Positions 48,887 through 59,316 are shown, numbered from the stretch's first letter. The stretch: DNA of 64,000 bases from Caenorhabditis remanei (GCF_010183535.1 NC_071329.1:10788001-10852000), one strand, 5' to 3'. Notes: generated by a model from the letters alone, not told the origin. A program made the numbers and translations.

Positions 48887-49782
48887 TTGTTGCAATTAAT
48901 CAATTAATAATAAATTGGTTTCTTTAGAACGTGAAAAATCACTGATATTTCCAATCAAAACTGTTCACAAAATGTCTAAAAAACAGAATGTTTTGTCAAA
49001 AATAAATTCTAGAAGTGATGTGTAATACTATTGAATGTTTCTGCTACATAAATACAATAAGAGATCCAGATGTTTCTTTGTTGACCCAGAAACTATTTTA
49101 TGGTTTTTAATGGAAGGATCAAAAGCACACAGACTTAATCAAGATCAAAACATTTGCAGGAAGTAAAAAAAGAGAAATTATTGCAGCTATTGAAATTTTA
49201 ACCTACAGACAACTTTTGATTCATTGAAAGTGGCTGAATAACCATCTCTTTTGGATAACCTTTCTTTTTAGAACACTAAAAAATGTCCACATTTTCCCAT
49301 CCTCATAAATTATCTCACTGAAACAAACACGGATTGAAACACACACTTTCTGATTCTTCGTGATACCAAAACATGTATTTTTGTGATAAGAACGTCCTAT
49401 TTTATCATATCAGACTGTACTTAAAACCGGATATATCAGCGGATATAGTCTATTACGTAATGCTCAATCTATTGGAAACTTGTAGTCGACATTTTTTGAT
49501 CCGAAACAAATAACATTTAAAAAATCTTAACAAATTTATGAGATACAATTTTAGAAAATACGGAAAACTAAATTACCTATTCGATACAGTTTTACGCGAT
49601 CAAAATTTTGTCGAGATCTTCCTGTTCTGCTGAACAAAGGATCCGAATAAATTGACAAATTGTGTTATGAACATTAAGTCGTCATCAAGATACATACGAA
49701 ACAGGATAACGTTTCTCGCCTAACATCACCGAGAATACGAAAAAGGTGATGTATTGTTTCTGAAGACTATTGTCCTCTTGCT
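48887..49782. other. Spacer between C6-domain genes 2 and 3
   Basis: 896 bp. A poly(A)-type AATAATAAA occurs just after the stop at about 48903-48913. The rest is AT-rich with no coding signal; the promoter of gene 3 should be at the right end. Confidence 0.45.
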
Positions 49783-50297
49783 ATGTATTCTATCTTCCTG
49801 GTTTTTTCACTTTCATTAATTTTAAGAGGAAGTTACTCGTGTATTCCAACTCAAAATGTGGATCCTTTCCGTGAGTTTATCTAGTGCCGTCTCTGAATTT
49901 ATTTAATATTTTTAAGCATGCAAAACGTGTTCAAAAGTCTACGACTCATCCTGCCAAGGTGGTGGAACATATGGTGGATGTGAGACTGCTGATGTAGTTG
50001 GAGTCAGCTACACTTTGGGTCCTGTAGCAGGGGTTGACGGCACTGACGCTGACACTTGCTGGTAAAATTAGTTGTTTTCTCCCGTAATAGCTGGCTCTTT
50101 TCAGGACAAGTCTCTCGTGTCCATCTGATACTTTACGAACATATGCTTTGTCTAGTGGAGGCTACTCTGGTGGAAATGGATACGGTGGTGAGACGATTTC
50201 TTACTGTAGAGAATCTGGATTTGCGGCAGGAGTTTGGGCTATATGGCAATCAGATACACGAGTAGATATATCCAGTATGAGTTGCCAGTATTCATAG
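49783..50297 (+). CDS. Secreted C6-domain protein 3, linker lost
   Basis: Exons 49783-49870, 49917-50061 and 50105-50297 give 141 residues. Signal peptide, then SCIPTQNVDPFP leading directly into CKTCSKVYDSSCQGGG. The separate Thr-linker exon of the two upstream paralogues is missing. It retains SYTLGPVAGVDG, ADTCWTSLSCPSD, SYCRESG and ends SSMSCQYS. Glycine content is higher. Extracellular; function unknown. Intact. Confidence 0.83.
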
Positions 50298-51551
50298 CCT
50301 AACATTTAAGGAATGTTAATGGAGGACAGAAGTCATATTTTTTATTGCAGATTCCGATACTTCAGAAAATTTTTAGAAACTTTTATTATTGACACATATT
50401 CTAAAAATCGCTCTAAACGCCACATTTTCGTTGTCCTGGCAAAATTTTTGCTCAATCCATCGCTTCCGCACTTTTTCCAACAAATTTCCATAGTTTTTTC
50501 TATTTTCTCGCAATATAACTTTTTTAACACGAAAAATTGTATTAAATTTTAGGATATGCGCCAATAAAGAAAGTTCATTCGAATTTTCTGAAGTGTCGAT
50601 ATCTGCAATAGAAAATATGACTTCAGTCTTCTTTAATTGTTTAATTTCAAAATAAAAATATCTCATTCTGATAATTACTTTGGACGAAATAAGTTGCAGC
50701 CTTCTAACTCGTTGTTGTTAATAAAAGTTCAACTACTTTCCGGAACAAAAAATAATTGTGGTACGGAATACAATCTCTCTTTTTGAAGAAAAAAGAGGGT
50801 AAAGTTGGAAAAAAAACTATAGAAAAAGAAGAAACAAAGTTGATTCATCTTTGCAACAAACAAGAGAGAAATGAGAGGTTTGACACCACAATACTCTTTT
50901 TTTCCGTGGTTTGAAAAAAAGAAAATAAAAAGAAAAAGTAGGGAGAAGAGGATCGATAAGTTGGAGAAGAGCAACCAGCTTTTTTAATTGTTTACAGCGG
51001 AACATATGAAGCGAAACGTACTCAATTTGAGGCAAAAGTTAGGTTTTTCTGTCTCTTTTGTCCACTTTTTTACATCTGCACTCGACGAAACAAAATAGAA
51101 AAAGCGTGTGAAACGTAATGTTTGCACACATAATGACTCACCGAGTTTCTTTTTTTTTTTTGGGGTTGAAACTTTTGACGTTGTCTCCTCTGATTCTAGT
51201 AATACAAAGCACAAGAAAAGAGAACTGGAGAACTGGAGACAAAAAAAAACAAAAGAAAACCTGTGGTTATGGGTAGAGACCGCAACATTTTTTTCAAACT
51301 CGATTTTCCATAAAAATTTTCATCCTGGCCTGTTCTTCAGGTAAATGGAAGTACATTCCAAATTTTTTTCCGAAAATATTCACACTCTCCGAAGTTACAG
51401 GACCTTTTAGTCAGCCATGGTTTCTACTGAATTCTCTTGTGGAATTCTTTCGTTTTCCTGACCACGCAAAAAATATTTTCTATTTTCACGTTCAGTCAGT
51501 TAAATTTTTGCAAAATTTGGGAAAGTTCGAACCAGAAACCGTTTGATTATC
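50298..51551. other. Intergenic region right of the C6 cluster
   Basis: 1.25 kb with an imperfect inverted repeat (50342-50613), then a stretch (50730-51250) of T- or A-rich runs that yields only Lys/Phe-rich spurious frames. No gene is recognised. Confidence 0.5.
50342..50613. repeat. Imperfect inverted repeat (hairpin)
   Basis: The left arm starts TATTGCAGATTCCGATACTT and the right arm ends as its near complement (AAGTGTCGATATCTGCAATA). Pairing continues with mismatches for roughly 70-100 nt towards an AT-rich centre. Probably an old fold-back MITE. Confidence 0.6.
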
Positions 51552-52620
51552 ACAGGTGAACCGCTGGGGAACACATATGGAACCGCGCGGTGGCGTATAT
51601 GCGGCTAAAAAGAATGAGGGTTGGGCCTTATTTGTGTCCATATGGATCCCCGCGCGGTCGGCCGAGAACGTGGAGCGGATATGGAACGTATATGGATAGC
51701 ATAATCAGCATTAATTCTACCAATCGCATTTGGTTGATTATTGTGTATGAAACACTAGAAAGGCCTAATTCATTGTTGTGATTGGTATGTAGTGTTATCA
51801 TGTTGTTTCACTTTTTCTTTTTTCCAACTTGTTCACTTCCCATTTCTCGGACTTGTATATTTTCTCCTTTTTTCTCGAAGTTCTTTCCCTTTTTAAACAG
51901 ATAATGGCAATACTTCAAAAAAAAAGAATTGAAAATCACACACGATTTCCTACAAAAATCTTATGTTAGCTTGGTGGTTATAACACAATAATTGATTCTC
52001 AAGCTTTTCTTTGAGCTCTGAAAGAAAATAATACCCGTCGATGAAATTCGAAGTCCGGTATTTTGACTTTACTTCGGTAAGACAAATACTTACCTTCTTA
52101 CCTTTAAATCCACCTGAAAAAAATATAATTTCTTATCATACCGAAGTGAAGCGGAACATCAGACCCAAACTTCTCAACAAAAACTTAAAATTCTAGTTTC
52201 TTGAGAAAATAACAATTTTTGTATTAAAAAATAAGTTTCCGCAAGTTTGAATAGATTTATTTTTATTTTTGAAGTTTGCCATTATCTGTTTTGTGCAAAA
52301 AGAATGAAAAAAATAGGTGAAAAACTTCGAGAAACGGAGAAAATGGGCCCGGACTTATAGAAAAAAATGCCGCGTCGATTTACGGTAAACAACACGCCCA
52401 CGTGTAATTCCGGAGTGTCGTTGCGGCGGCCGGCCGCCACCCTCAAATATGGACCATATATGGAACGTATATGGATGCTATATGGGTGCACGCGCTGCCA
52501 GTACACAGAAAAGACGACCACACATATGCGGCACACGCGCGATCCACTTTTCATTTAGGGACACACATAGGATCCTATTCTGGCACTTTCACATATAGGA
52601 TTCCCAGCGGTTCACCTGTG
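51552..52620. mobile_element. 1.07-kb TIR element, non-autonomous
   Basis: The ends CACAGGTGAACCGCTGGG (51552-51569) and its exact complement (52603-52620) define the element. Subterminal regions repeat ATATGGAACGTATATGGAT-like words and GC-rich blocks, including the palindrome GGCGGCCGGCCGCC. The centre is AT-rich. No transposase frame. The target duplication is ambiguous. A non-autonomous DNA transposon of unknown superfamily. Confidence 0.75.
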
Positions 52621-53392
52621 TAGATTCTGATTCCGTCGAGAAACGATGCGAGTCTGACTTGCATTAACCTGAACTTTCGGAAAAACTACTTTTCTTTTTG
52701 AGCCTGTTATCTTCCGACACCGAAAAAACCAGATTTTACGAGTCAACGGCTTTCCAAATTTTGTCCCCAGGACCTGAAGAGATTTCCGAAAACAATATGT
52801 CAGAAAATATATAGGTAATCACTGTAAATTTTTTCATGTGACGCCTCGAAGTTCAGCTGGCTCCCAAAAAAATTCTACAACACGAAAATTGAATTTTCTT
52901 TTAAAACCTATTAGAGTACGTCAAGAACTACTAGAAACAGTAAAAAAACGATGCGAGTCTGACCTACATCGATCTCAACGTGACATTTTTCTGTTCGAAG
53001 CAAAAGTTTTTTCACTTTTCTGAGAAAACTAAAAATTTGGGTGAAACGAAAGTGTGTTCATTGAATTCTACGTACTCGATTACATAGGGTAAAAAAGTTT
53101 TCATTCTGTTTTAGCGTTCTGGGCTCTCAGGGCAGACCGTCAAACATTCTGATAATCTCCCCATAACGTCCCAAGAGAAGAAAATTAATAACTCCGCCCA
53201 CGTTCATTGCGGTCCCTAGTTATGGGGTAAACATGGTTACCATCGTTACGTTAAACATATAATTTTCGTAGTGTGTAGCCTTTCGAAAATTCAGTTATTT
53301 TGGTATTCATTTAGTTTAGAAAACAACAACTTGGAATACTAGAGTTGACTACTCATTCATTAATCCCTAACTGAAGAAAGACTTTTAATTAA
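52621..53392. other. Spacer between the TIR element and the LTR element
   Basis: 772 bp. It holds two direct copies of CGATGCGAGTCTGAC (about 52645 and 52949) embedded in related sequence, probably an old repeat. No gene is recognised. It ends with TTAA, the likely target site of the LTR element. Confidence 0.45.
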
Positions 53393-53846
53393 TGTAAGGT
53401 ATTCGGTCAATACCTTAAGCCTGCTCGGCTTTCTAGCTAAAACCCCATTTTATCACCAAACTCTGACATTGTAAAAGTCTGTATTTTCAGGTCGAAACTG
53501 CTCGCTTTCGCTCACAGTCTCTCCCACACAATTCCTAGACCTGCAATCGTCACCGTCGCTGTCGTCACGCCTGCCGTCTCTTCAACGCCGACACTCTCTC
53601 GTCGACGCGCCACAACGACACTCCGCATCCCGCTCTACAGGCTCGGCGCCACTAATTGTCACCCATTAACCCCGCCCCTTTTCGCCCCTATATAAGCCGA
53701 CGTTTCTCAGAAACTAGGCAGTTCTTACGGGGTCCGTACCCTTTTACCGTTTTCCCTCTGTTGCCCGCTTTCACCCCTTTTCATGTAACATTAAGAGCGC
53801 TAATAAATTAGTAGATTAAATATAAATGTGTCTTTACGTTGTTACT
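53393..53846 (+). repeat. 5' LTR
   Basis: 454 bp, starting TGTAAGGTATT and ending GTTGTTACT (end ±1 because the last base may belong to the primer-binding site). TATATAAG at 53689-53696 and AATAAA at 53802-53807 mark the probable promoter and poly(A) signal. Confidence 0.92.
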
Positions 53847-53863
53847 GGTAGCAGCATCGTTGG
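53846..53863 (+). other. Primer-binding site of the LTR element
   Basis: TGGTAGCAGCATCGTTGG begins at the LTR edge. TGG is the complement of a tRNA CCA end. The donor tRNA was not identified. Confidence 0.6.
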
Positions 53864-54124
53864 TTTTTCTTTCTTTTAAGATTTACTTTAAGACCCACCC
53901 ACGCTTCCCACCCTTATTTTCTCTACTCTTTTATTGATTTTTGCCTTTGGCGCGGGACCATAACCCGTTTTTCTCGTTCTTTTGTTACCCCTCACCGCAT
54001 TCTTTCTTATCCTAAACAGGGCCCGTTTATTTTAAGTTAGTGCGCTAGGTTAAGTGTTAGTTTTTAGGTTTCCCGGGGGGAAAGCGGCGTAAGTCTGCGC
54101 CCTCCATTCTTTCCATGTTAGCAT

Positions 54125-55216
54125 ATGCGAAGGTCGCAAGACCGACGCGCTTCCATCGGAGTGGAGGTTTATTCGCTTGTTCACCGTAACTTTATACTTC
54201 CGGCTCCGGCCATCCGTCTCGTTCCAGACAATCGGAGAACTCCAATGGTGATACGTCAACAAGTGTCTATTGGTGGAAGTACAACAAGTGTGCGACGCCG
54301 TTCGTTTGCCGAAGTCGTCAATGGTGCCTCTCGTCCACAGTTCCGTGCATTCAGTGGTGACGCGAAGAGGACTGGAGATCCAATGCAATTCAAAGCAACG
54401 AAATCCGTGACAAGCGAAGATATACCAATTCGAGAAGAAGGAAGTGCAGTGATTGTACCAATTCGAGAAGAAGGAAGTGCAGTGATTGTGCCGATTCGGG
54501 AAGAATCGATCGCTTTGGTCTCATCGATTCGAGAAGAATCGAGCGTCTTGGTATCAACGATTCGCGAAGAATCTGACGTCTTGGTTCGTGAAGGATCAGA
54601 CAATTGGCATTCACCGATTCGTGAGGAATCGTGTGAAATGGATCCCTGGCATCGTGATGAGTCAAGAGGATTGGATACACCGTACAGTATCAACTCCGAG
54701 GTTCGTTCCAGTGTTTCCTCTGGAATCGAAAATCAGGTATGCCCTTTTGGCACGGCCACAATATGCGAAGGTAGCAATACCGACGCGGTGGCTAGTGACA
54801 ACTTTAAGGGATGTTACGAAAACATTTTAACCGAGCTTTGCTCAAATTCTGAAACACACCCACGTGTTATGACAATTTCGTTGGTCGATGATGCAGTCAT
54901 CGTGTCAAAGCAAGAAGCAGAAAGTGATCGTGTCACGTCTTCTGGAAACGAAGACAAAAAGCAATGTTTGCATATGCAATCAACCCCACACGTTATGGTG
55001 ATCTCGCTTGAGGATGATGTCAGGTTGTCTCGCTACAGTGGATCAGACAACGAGGACCTGGCTGAATTCGTTCGTTCTTTCGAGGACAAGTTTGCGATAA
55101 CTGGCAAGGACGATAATGTCAAAGGGAAGTTTTTCCTGGCTTATCTGAAGGAAGATGCTCGTGACACCGTGCAAGAAGTCCTGACAACGACAAAAACGCT
55201 ACGTTTGATCAACTAG
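54125..55216 (+). CDS. Gag N-terminal part (LTR element), frame-broken
   Basis: 363 codons from the ATG at 54125 to TAG at 55214-55216. The N-terminal region is basic. From about residue 99 come tandem copies of an 11-13 residue unit built on PIREEGSAVIV/IREES. The end (AEFVRSFEDKFAITGKDD, FLAYLKEDARDTVQEVL) is the start of a retrotransposon Gag domain. It is cut off by the stop within that domain. The rest continues in the -1 frame in the next entry, so this copy has a frameshift in Gag or uses programmed shifting. No canonical slippery heptamer was seen. Confidence 0.8.
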   Translation: MRRSQDRRASIGVEVYSLVHRNFILPAPAIRLVPDNRRTPMVIRQQVSIGGSTTSVRRRSFAEVVNGASRPQFRAFSGDAKRTGDPMQFKATKSVTSEDIPIREEGSAVIVPIREEGSAVIVPIREESIALVSSIREESSVLVSTIREESDVLVREGSDNWHSPIREESCEMDPWHRDESRGLDTPYSINSEVRSSVSSGIENQVCPFGTATICEGSNTDAVASDNFKGCYENILTELCSNSETHPRVMTISLVDDAVIVSKQEAESDRVTSSGNEDKKQCLHMQSTPHVMVISLEDDVRLSRYSGSDNEDLAEFVRSFEDKFAITGKDDNVKGKFFLAYLKEDARDTVQEVLTTTKTLRLIN

Positions 55217-56835
55217 TGGAGTCACTGAAGAAACGTTTTACAAACCCAGCTCTCAAAGATCGTTTCAAACAACAGTTGCGCTCGCGGACTAAACGAGCTG
55301 GTGAAACTGTGGAAGAATTCCACCGAGGTGTGACACGTCTGGTTAAGCGGATTCACAACTCTACGTCATCAGCAGTAGCAAAAGACGCGATCCTGGATCA
55401 GTTCCTTTACGGTCTCGATGATAACATCATGAAGATGCACGTGAAGCTTTCGAAACCGAAGACTCCACATGATGCATTAGAAACAGCGCTGAGCGTGGAA
55501 GGCGTAGTGACGATTCCGAAACACACGGATGTTCTTTCAAATCCGAGAGTGCTGGCTGCAACAGCTGAAAAAGTCCCAAGTAGAGACAACAGTCTGCGAC
55601 AAAGTGACGACGTTCGGAGAAGTAGCGTTAGTTCTCAACAATGCTACTACTGTCAAGAAGGAGGACACTACGCATGGCAATGTCCGGAGAAGGCTAGAAG
55701 ACATCATCAGCCTGGATCGTCTCGTGCACAAGTTGGATGCATACATGTCAACGCAAAACAACGACTAGAGCGTCTGACAGACCAGGAACACGAAGGCAAC
55801 TTCAGAAACGAATGCTACACCCTTCAGTGTCGGAAAGGAAATGCTCAAAAAGCTGAACCAAGCTGCAACGCTGAGTACGAGGATTTCGGAGCTTCCGCGA
55901 ACACCATCTCTGCAAGTATTCCCATAGAAGCAAACGACTACGCTTGTTTGGCGCTAGTTGACACAGGAGCAACCATCACACTCACCAGTGGAGTAATGTG
56001 CTCAAGGTTAGGTTTTCCTGAACCGGAACCACCTATCAAGAAAACCGTGATTGGTTTTGGCAATGCTAGTGTAAAGATTGCTGGTTCAAGAGTGATCACC
56101 TTCACGATCGGATCGTACAGAATCAACCACCGAGTTCACATCACTGCAGAACCGTTGGGAGACTACGATTTCCTTCTTGGAATCGATCTTCTCTCTCGTC
56201 TTCCGAATATCGGTTTTGATTTAAGAGAAGCTAAAATGTCCATCGGAAAAGATGTTCTACCGTTAGGAGAGAGAACAAAATGCCAAGAATGTCAGCGTCG
56301 TTCGCTGGAGAACAAGACATTGAAGGTCCAGAAGTCGTCATGGAGTGAGGAAGCTCACGAAGGAACCTACACTGACTTTGTCATCGTAGATAGCTGGGCC
56401 GAGGAAATGGAATCTTCCCAAGTCCAAGAAGCTGTCGAGTCCAAACCGTCAAAGCTTACAAAGCGTCCCAAGTTCCAGTCAACTCCGGGAAGGATAGGAA
56501 CGTGTCACTACTGTAAAAAGGAAGGACATTTCGCTCGCGAATGTCACAAGAAGGCAAAGCTGGTTGCATCAAAGAAAGATCAAAGACCAAACCACCCCGC
56601 GATTCTTGACAGGGGGGAGGACATCAGCTCCAGTCACACCCAGTTGTCCCAGGAGATTGAAACTCTCCGGAAACAAGTTGAAGAGCTGTTCGTACAGAAT
56701 AGAAAGCTCATTTCTGAACGTTTTACCTCATGTGGACACACGAGTGCTGCACCTCAGCAATCAACTGAAGTCGAGAAGACCGAAGTCGAAGTCGAGAAGA
56801 CGGAAGAAGATACTTCATGCATTCGGAAGAACTAA
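55216..56835 (+). CDS. Gag C-terminus, CCHC, aspartic protease, second CCHC
   Basis: An open frame of about 539 codons without a good ATG at its start, evidently the continuation of Gag (LKKRFTNPALKDRFKQQL, VEEFHRGVTRL). A CCHC knuckle (CYYCQEGGHYAWQC) follows at about residue 143. The protease carries LVDTGATITL with the catalytic Asp-Thr-Gly and FLLGIDLLSRL near its end (about 248-340). A second knuckle CHYCKKEGHFAREC (about 433) and a coiled-coil-like, Glu-rich tail end the frame. There is no polymerase region before the 3' LTR. A knuckle C-terminal to the protease is unusual for retroelements. Confidence 0.85.
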   Translation: MESLKKRFTNPALKDRFKQQLRSRTKRAGETVEEFHRGVTRLVKRIHNSTSSAVAKDAILDQFLYGLDDNIMKMHVKLSKPKTPHDALETALSVEGVVTIPKHTDVLSNPRVLAATAEKVPSRDNSLRQSDDVRRSSVSSQQCYYCQEGGHYAWQCPEKARRHHQPGSSRAQVGCIHVNAKQRLERLTDQEHEGNFRNECYTLQCRKGNAQKAEPSCNAEYEDFGASANTISASIPIEANDYACLALVDTGATITLTSGVMCSRLGFPEPEPPIKKTVIGFGNASVKIAGSRVITFTIGSYRINHRVHITAEPLGDYDFLLGIDLLSRLPNIGFDLREAKMSIGKDVLPLGERTKCQECQRRSLENKTLKVQKSSWSEEAHEGTYTDFVIVDSWAEEMESSQVQEAVESKPSKLTKRPKFQSTPGRIGTCHYCKKEGHFARECHKKAKLVASKKDQRPNHPAILDRGEDISSSHTQLSQEIETLRKQVEELFVQNRKLISERFTSCGHTSAAPQQSTEVEKTEVEVEKTEEDTSCIRKN

Positions 56836-56916
56836 ACCTAAGTTTAAAATGTGGTTTTAGTTTCTTTAATCCGTTTAAAACGTCTTATTGCCGACCGAGG
56901 GCGGTCGTTTTGTTTT

Positions 56917-56928
56917 AAAGGGGGGAGG
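56917..56928 (+). other. Polypurine tract of the LTR element
   Basis: AAAGGGGGGAGG directly abuts the 3' LTR and would prime plus-strand DNA synthesis. Confidence 0.75.
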
Positions 56929-57382
56929 TGTAAGGTATTCGGTCAATACCTTAAGCCTGCTCGGCTTTCTAGCTAAAACCCCATTTTATCACCAAACTCT
57001 GACATTGTAAAAGTCTGTATTTTCAGGTCGAAACTGCTCGCTTTCGCTCACAGTCTCTCCCACACAATTCCTAGACCTGCAATCGTCACCGTCGCTGTCG
57101 TCACGCCTGCCGTCTCTTCAACGCCGACACTCTCTCGTCGACGCGCCACAACGACACTCCGCATCCCGCTCTACAGGCTCGGCGCCACTAATTGTCACCC
57201 ATTAACCCCGCCCCTTTTCGCCCCTATATAAGCCGACGTTTCTCAGAAACTGGGCAGTTCTTACGGGGTCCGTACCCTTTTACCGTTTTCCCTCTGTTGC
57301 CCGCTTTCACCCCTTTTCATGTAACATTAAGAGCGCTAATAAATTAGTAGATTAAATATAAATGTGTCTTTACGTTGTTACT
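56929..57382 (+). repeat. 3' LTR
   Basis: 454 bp, same ends as the 5' LTR. One difference was noticed (A in the 5' copy, G in the 3' copy, in CAGAAACTrGGCAGTT). Followed by TTAA. Confidence 0.92.
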
Positions 57383-57698
57383 TTAAATCCACAAATTCGC
57401 AATCATTTCACAACACAAAGAAAATACGTTACAATATAATGTAGAAACAAAAACTGTTTAAATCATACAAAAAAAACAACGGAGATGAAAAACTTGAAAC
57501 ACTTTTCATAGTTGACATCTTGGAGTAAACATTCGTTGGTTTCTGCTAATCAATCGGAGAAAAAAGGTTTCCCACTTCCGGAAAACTGTCAAAAACGGGA
57601 GAGGGTGGGAGAATAGGGCGCATGGAAAGACACACGTAGGATATCTCGGGGATATATAAGCATTTGGAGAAAGTCAACGAGCATCCAGTTCATCTGAA
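57383..57698 (+). promoter_or_regulatory. Promoter of cysteine-rich copy B
   Basis: 316 bp. TTCCGGAAAACTGTCAAA at 57576-57593 lies about 106-123 bp before the ATG, and TATATAAG at 57653-57660 lies 39 bp before it. Copy A has the same arrangement. Confidence 0.65.
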
Positions 57699-58332
57699 AT
57701 GTCCAAGATCGCATACTCCACTTTAGCCATTCTGGCAATCATTGTCATTTCACAGGTGATTCCGAGTTATAAGTTTCGAACCAATGCATTTATATTTTAA
57801 AGGTTCAATCAGCAGTATTGCCAGTCTCATCGAAAGAAGTAGCCTTAGTCACATCTTCACCTTCATCATCTTCACCTGAAACATCAATTGATACATTAGG
57901 ATCATCTCGAGTTAAAAGACAAGGAGGATGTGGTTGTTGTGGATGTGGATGTGGATGTTGTGGATGTGGAGGAGGTGGTGGAGGAGGATGTGGATGTTGT
58001 TGTTGTAGACCAAGGTATTCTTTCTTTTCAGTAGCTGATTGACAAGTTTTCCTAGCTTCTGTTAATTTCTAAATTTCAGATGTTGCTGTTGCTGTCGTCG
58101 CTGTTGTACTTGCTGCCGTACTTGCTGTTGTACCAGATGTTGTACTTGTTGTCGTCCATGTTGTTGTGGATGTGGATGTGGATGTTGTGGATGTGGAGGA
58201 GGACGTAAACGTCGTTCTCTACAGAATCTTCGAATTGACGAAGCCAACAGAGCTCTTGGAATCAAGAGAAGACCAACTAAGGGTGGAGACAAGTGTTGAT
58301 TTCTTTCCAGGTCTAATTATTCTATCTATTTT
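57653..58332 (+). repeat. Inverted duplication, arm 1 (copy B)
   Basis: From the TATA region through the gene to about 33 bp past the stop (TTCTTTCCAGGTCTAATTAT). It matches 60695-61376 in inverted orientation. Two unrelated genes lie between the arms. Confidence 0.8.
57699..58299 (+). CDS. Cysteine-rich secreted propeptide, copy B
   Basis: Exons 57699-57755, 57803-58014 and 58080-58299 give 162 residues. Signal peptide MSKIAYSTLAILAIIVIS, then a propeptide (VQSAVLPVSSKEVALV and a Ser/Pro/Thr stretch), RVKR, and a 73-residue core with 37 cysteines: CGCC/CGCGCC runs, seven Gly, CCCC, RPR, then CC-T-CC and CCC blocks. RKRR follows and a tail SLQNLRIDEANRALGIKRR ends GGDKC. Intron 2 splits the core between RP and R. 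The intron is nearly identical in copies C and D. Likely processed by a kex2/furin-type protease. The role is unknown: metal binding, cross-linked structural matrix or defence. Confidence 0.88.
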
Positions 58333-58556
58333 ATTTTATTTAATAAATTTTGAAATCTTCTTTTGTCTTTTAAAATATTGACAAAACAACAGAATATATC
58401 AGCCGCGAAAAGATTGCACATGAAAAATGAAAAAGAAAAACATCGCGTGTTTGACCTGACCAATAAGAGTTCATGTTCCACTGCCCTACATAATATGTGG
58501 TTATAGATCTGTTTCAGTTTATCTGTACCGTCTTCCGAATATTCCAGCTCGATATA

Positions 58557-59023
58557 ATGCCGGATGAAAATAGAGTAGCTGACGACAATGTCTCTTTCAC
58601 GGATGTCGGAGATCCAACTGCTGGTGGCGGCGCTCGTCAAGGATCCTCTGCAATGCTCGATTTGCTTGGATCAATGGATAAGAAAGATAAAAAAGCAAAG
58701 AAAAACAAGAAGAAGGAAACCAAGAAGAAGAAGAAAGAGAAGACAAAGTATAAGAAAGTTCGAAAAGTGGATAAATACGAATCTCAAAACTTTTTGTATC
58801 GTGTTGAGGGTTCGATGTTTTGTGCCGGAATCAGTGAGTTTAAACTTCTGTGAACATACAATTTTAAATAGAAAACCGTGTTACAGTTGTGGGAATAATC
58901 ATGCTTTTGACTTTCATCATTCTTGGAATTGTCTTCTCCGTGAGAACTAATGGAAACATGGTCAGTTACATGGCCCCTTGGTGGGGAACTGCTGACGAAG
59001 CAAAGGATGATGGAGACGAGTGA
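58557..59023 (+). CDS. Small single-pass membrane protein (unrecognised)
   Basis: Exons 58557-58833 and 58887-59023 give 137 residues. The N-terminus is hydrophilic. A Lys-rich block (about 43-72, KKDKKAKKNKKKETKKKKKE) precedes one hydrophobic helix (IIVGIIMLLTFIILGIVFSV, about 92-112) and a short tail MAPWWGTADEAKDDGDE. Positive-inside logic puts the long N-terminus in the cytosol. The ATG follows an ATTCCAG acceptor. AATAAA at 59069-59074. I do not recognise the family. It lies inside the inverted duplication of the cysteine-rich genes. Confidence 0.82.
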
Positions 59024-59316
59024 TCAAAGCTCATATTGTTTTAGTAAAAGTTTCTCTCTATGTAATGTAATAAACATTTGATAATAATAATAACTTTTTA
59101 TTATTTAAAAATTGTGTAACGAGTCCTGAAAAAAACATCTTGCGTGATTTAGCCACGTGCTGTTATCCGTCGTTCATCGACGTGTTGCACTGTTTGGTGT
59201 TTTCATACTTTTTGTTCACAAAATAGTTTATTTCTTAAATTTCCAATTCTGAGAAGAAAAGGTGATACAATTTTGAATATTTAACGGGTTTAGAGACGTT
59301 CCAGCTTGTTTCAGAA

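Larger units (their letters stand above)
53393..57382 (+). mobile_element. Gag-protease-only LTR retrotransposon, non-autonomous
   Basis: 3,990 bp with two 454-bp LTRs, a TGG-starting primer-binding site at the 5' LTR edge and a purine tract (AAAGGGGGGAGG) directly before the 3' LTR. It is flanked by TTAA at 53389-53392 and 57383-57386. The interior encodes Gag, a CCHC knuckle, a retroviral-type aspartic protease and a second CCHC knuckle, then stops. There is no reverse transcriptase, RNase H or integrase. The LTRs differ at one base seen by eye, so the insertion is recent. It must have been mobilised in trans. Confidence 0.9.

Noticed and set aside
50729..51214. Lys/Phe-rich frames on both strands
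   Set aside because: They follow A- and T-runs; no gene structure.
55185..55216. Programmed -1 frameshift signal in Gag
   Set aside because: No canonical slippery heptamer was found in the overlap, and the shift falls inside the Gag domain, where a mutation is as likely. Left undecided rather than claimed.
57818..58042. Short intron-retained form of the Cys-rich protein ending YSFFSVAD
   Set aside because: The reading is not conserved in copy A, and all four copies have a good donor, acceptor and an in-frame downstream Cys-rich exon.
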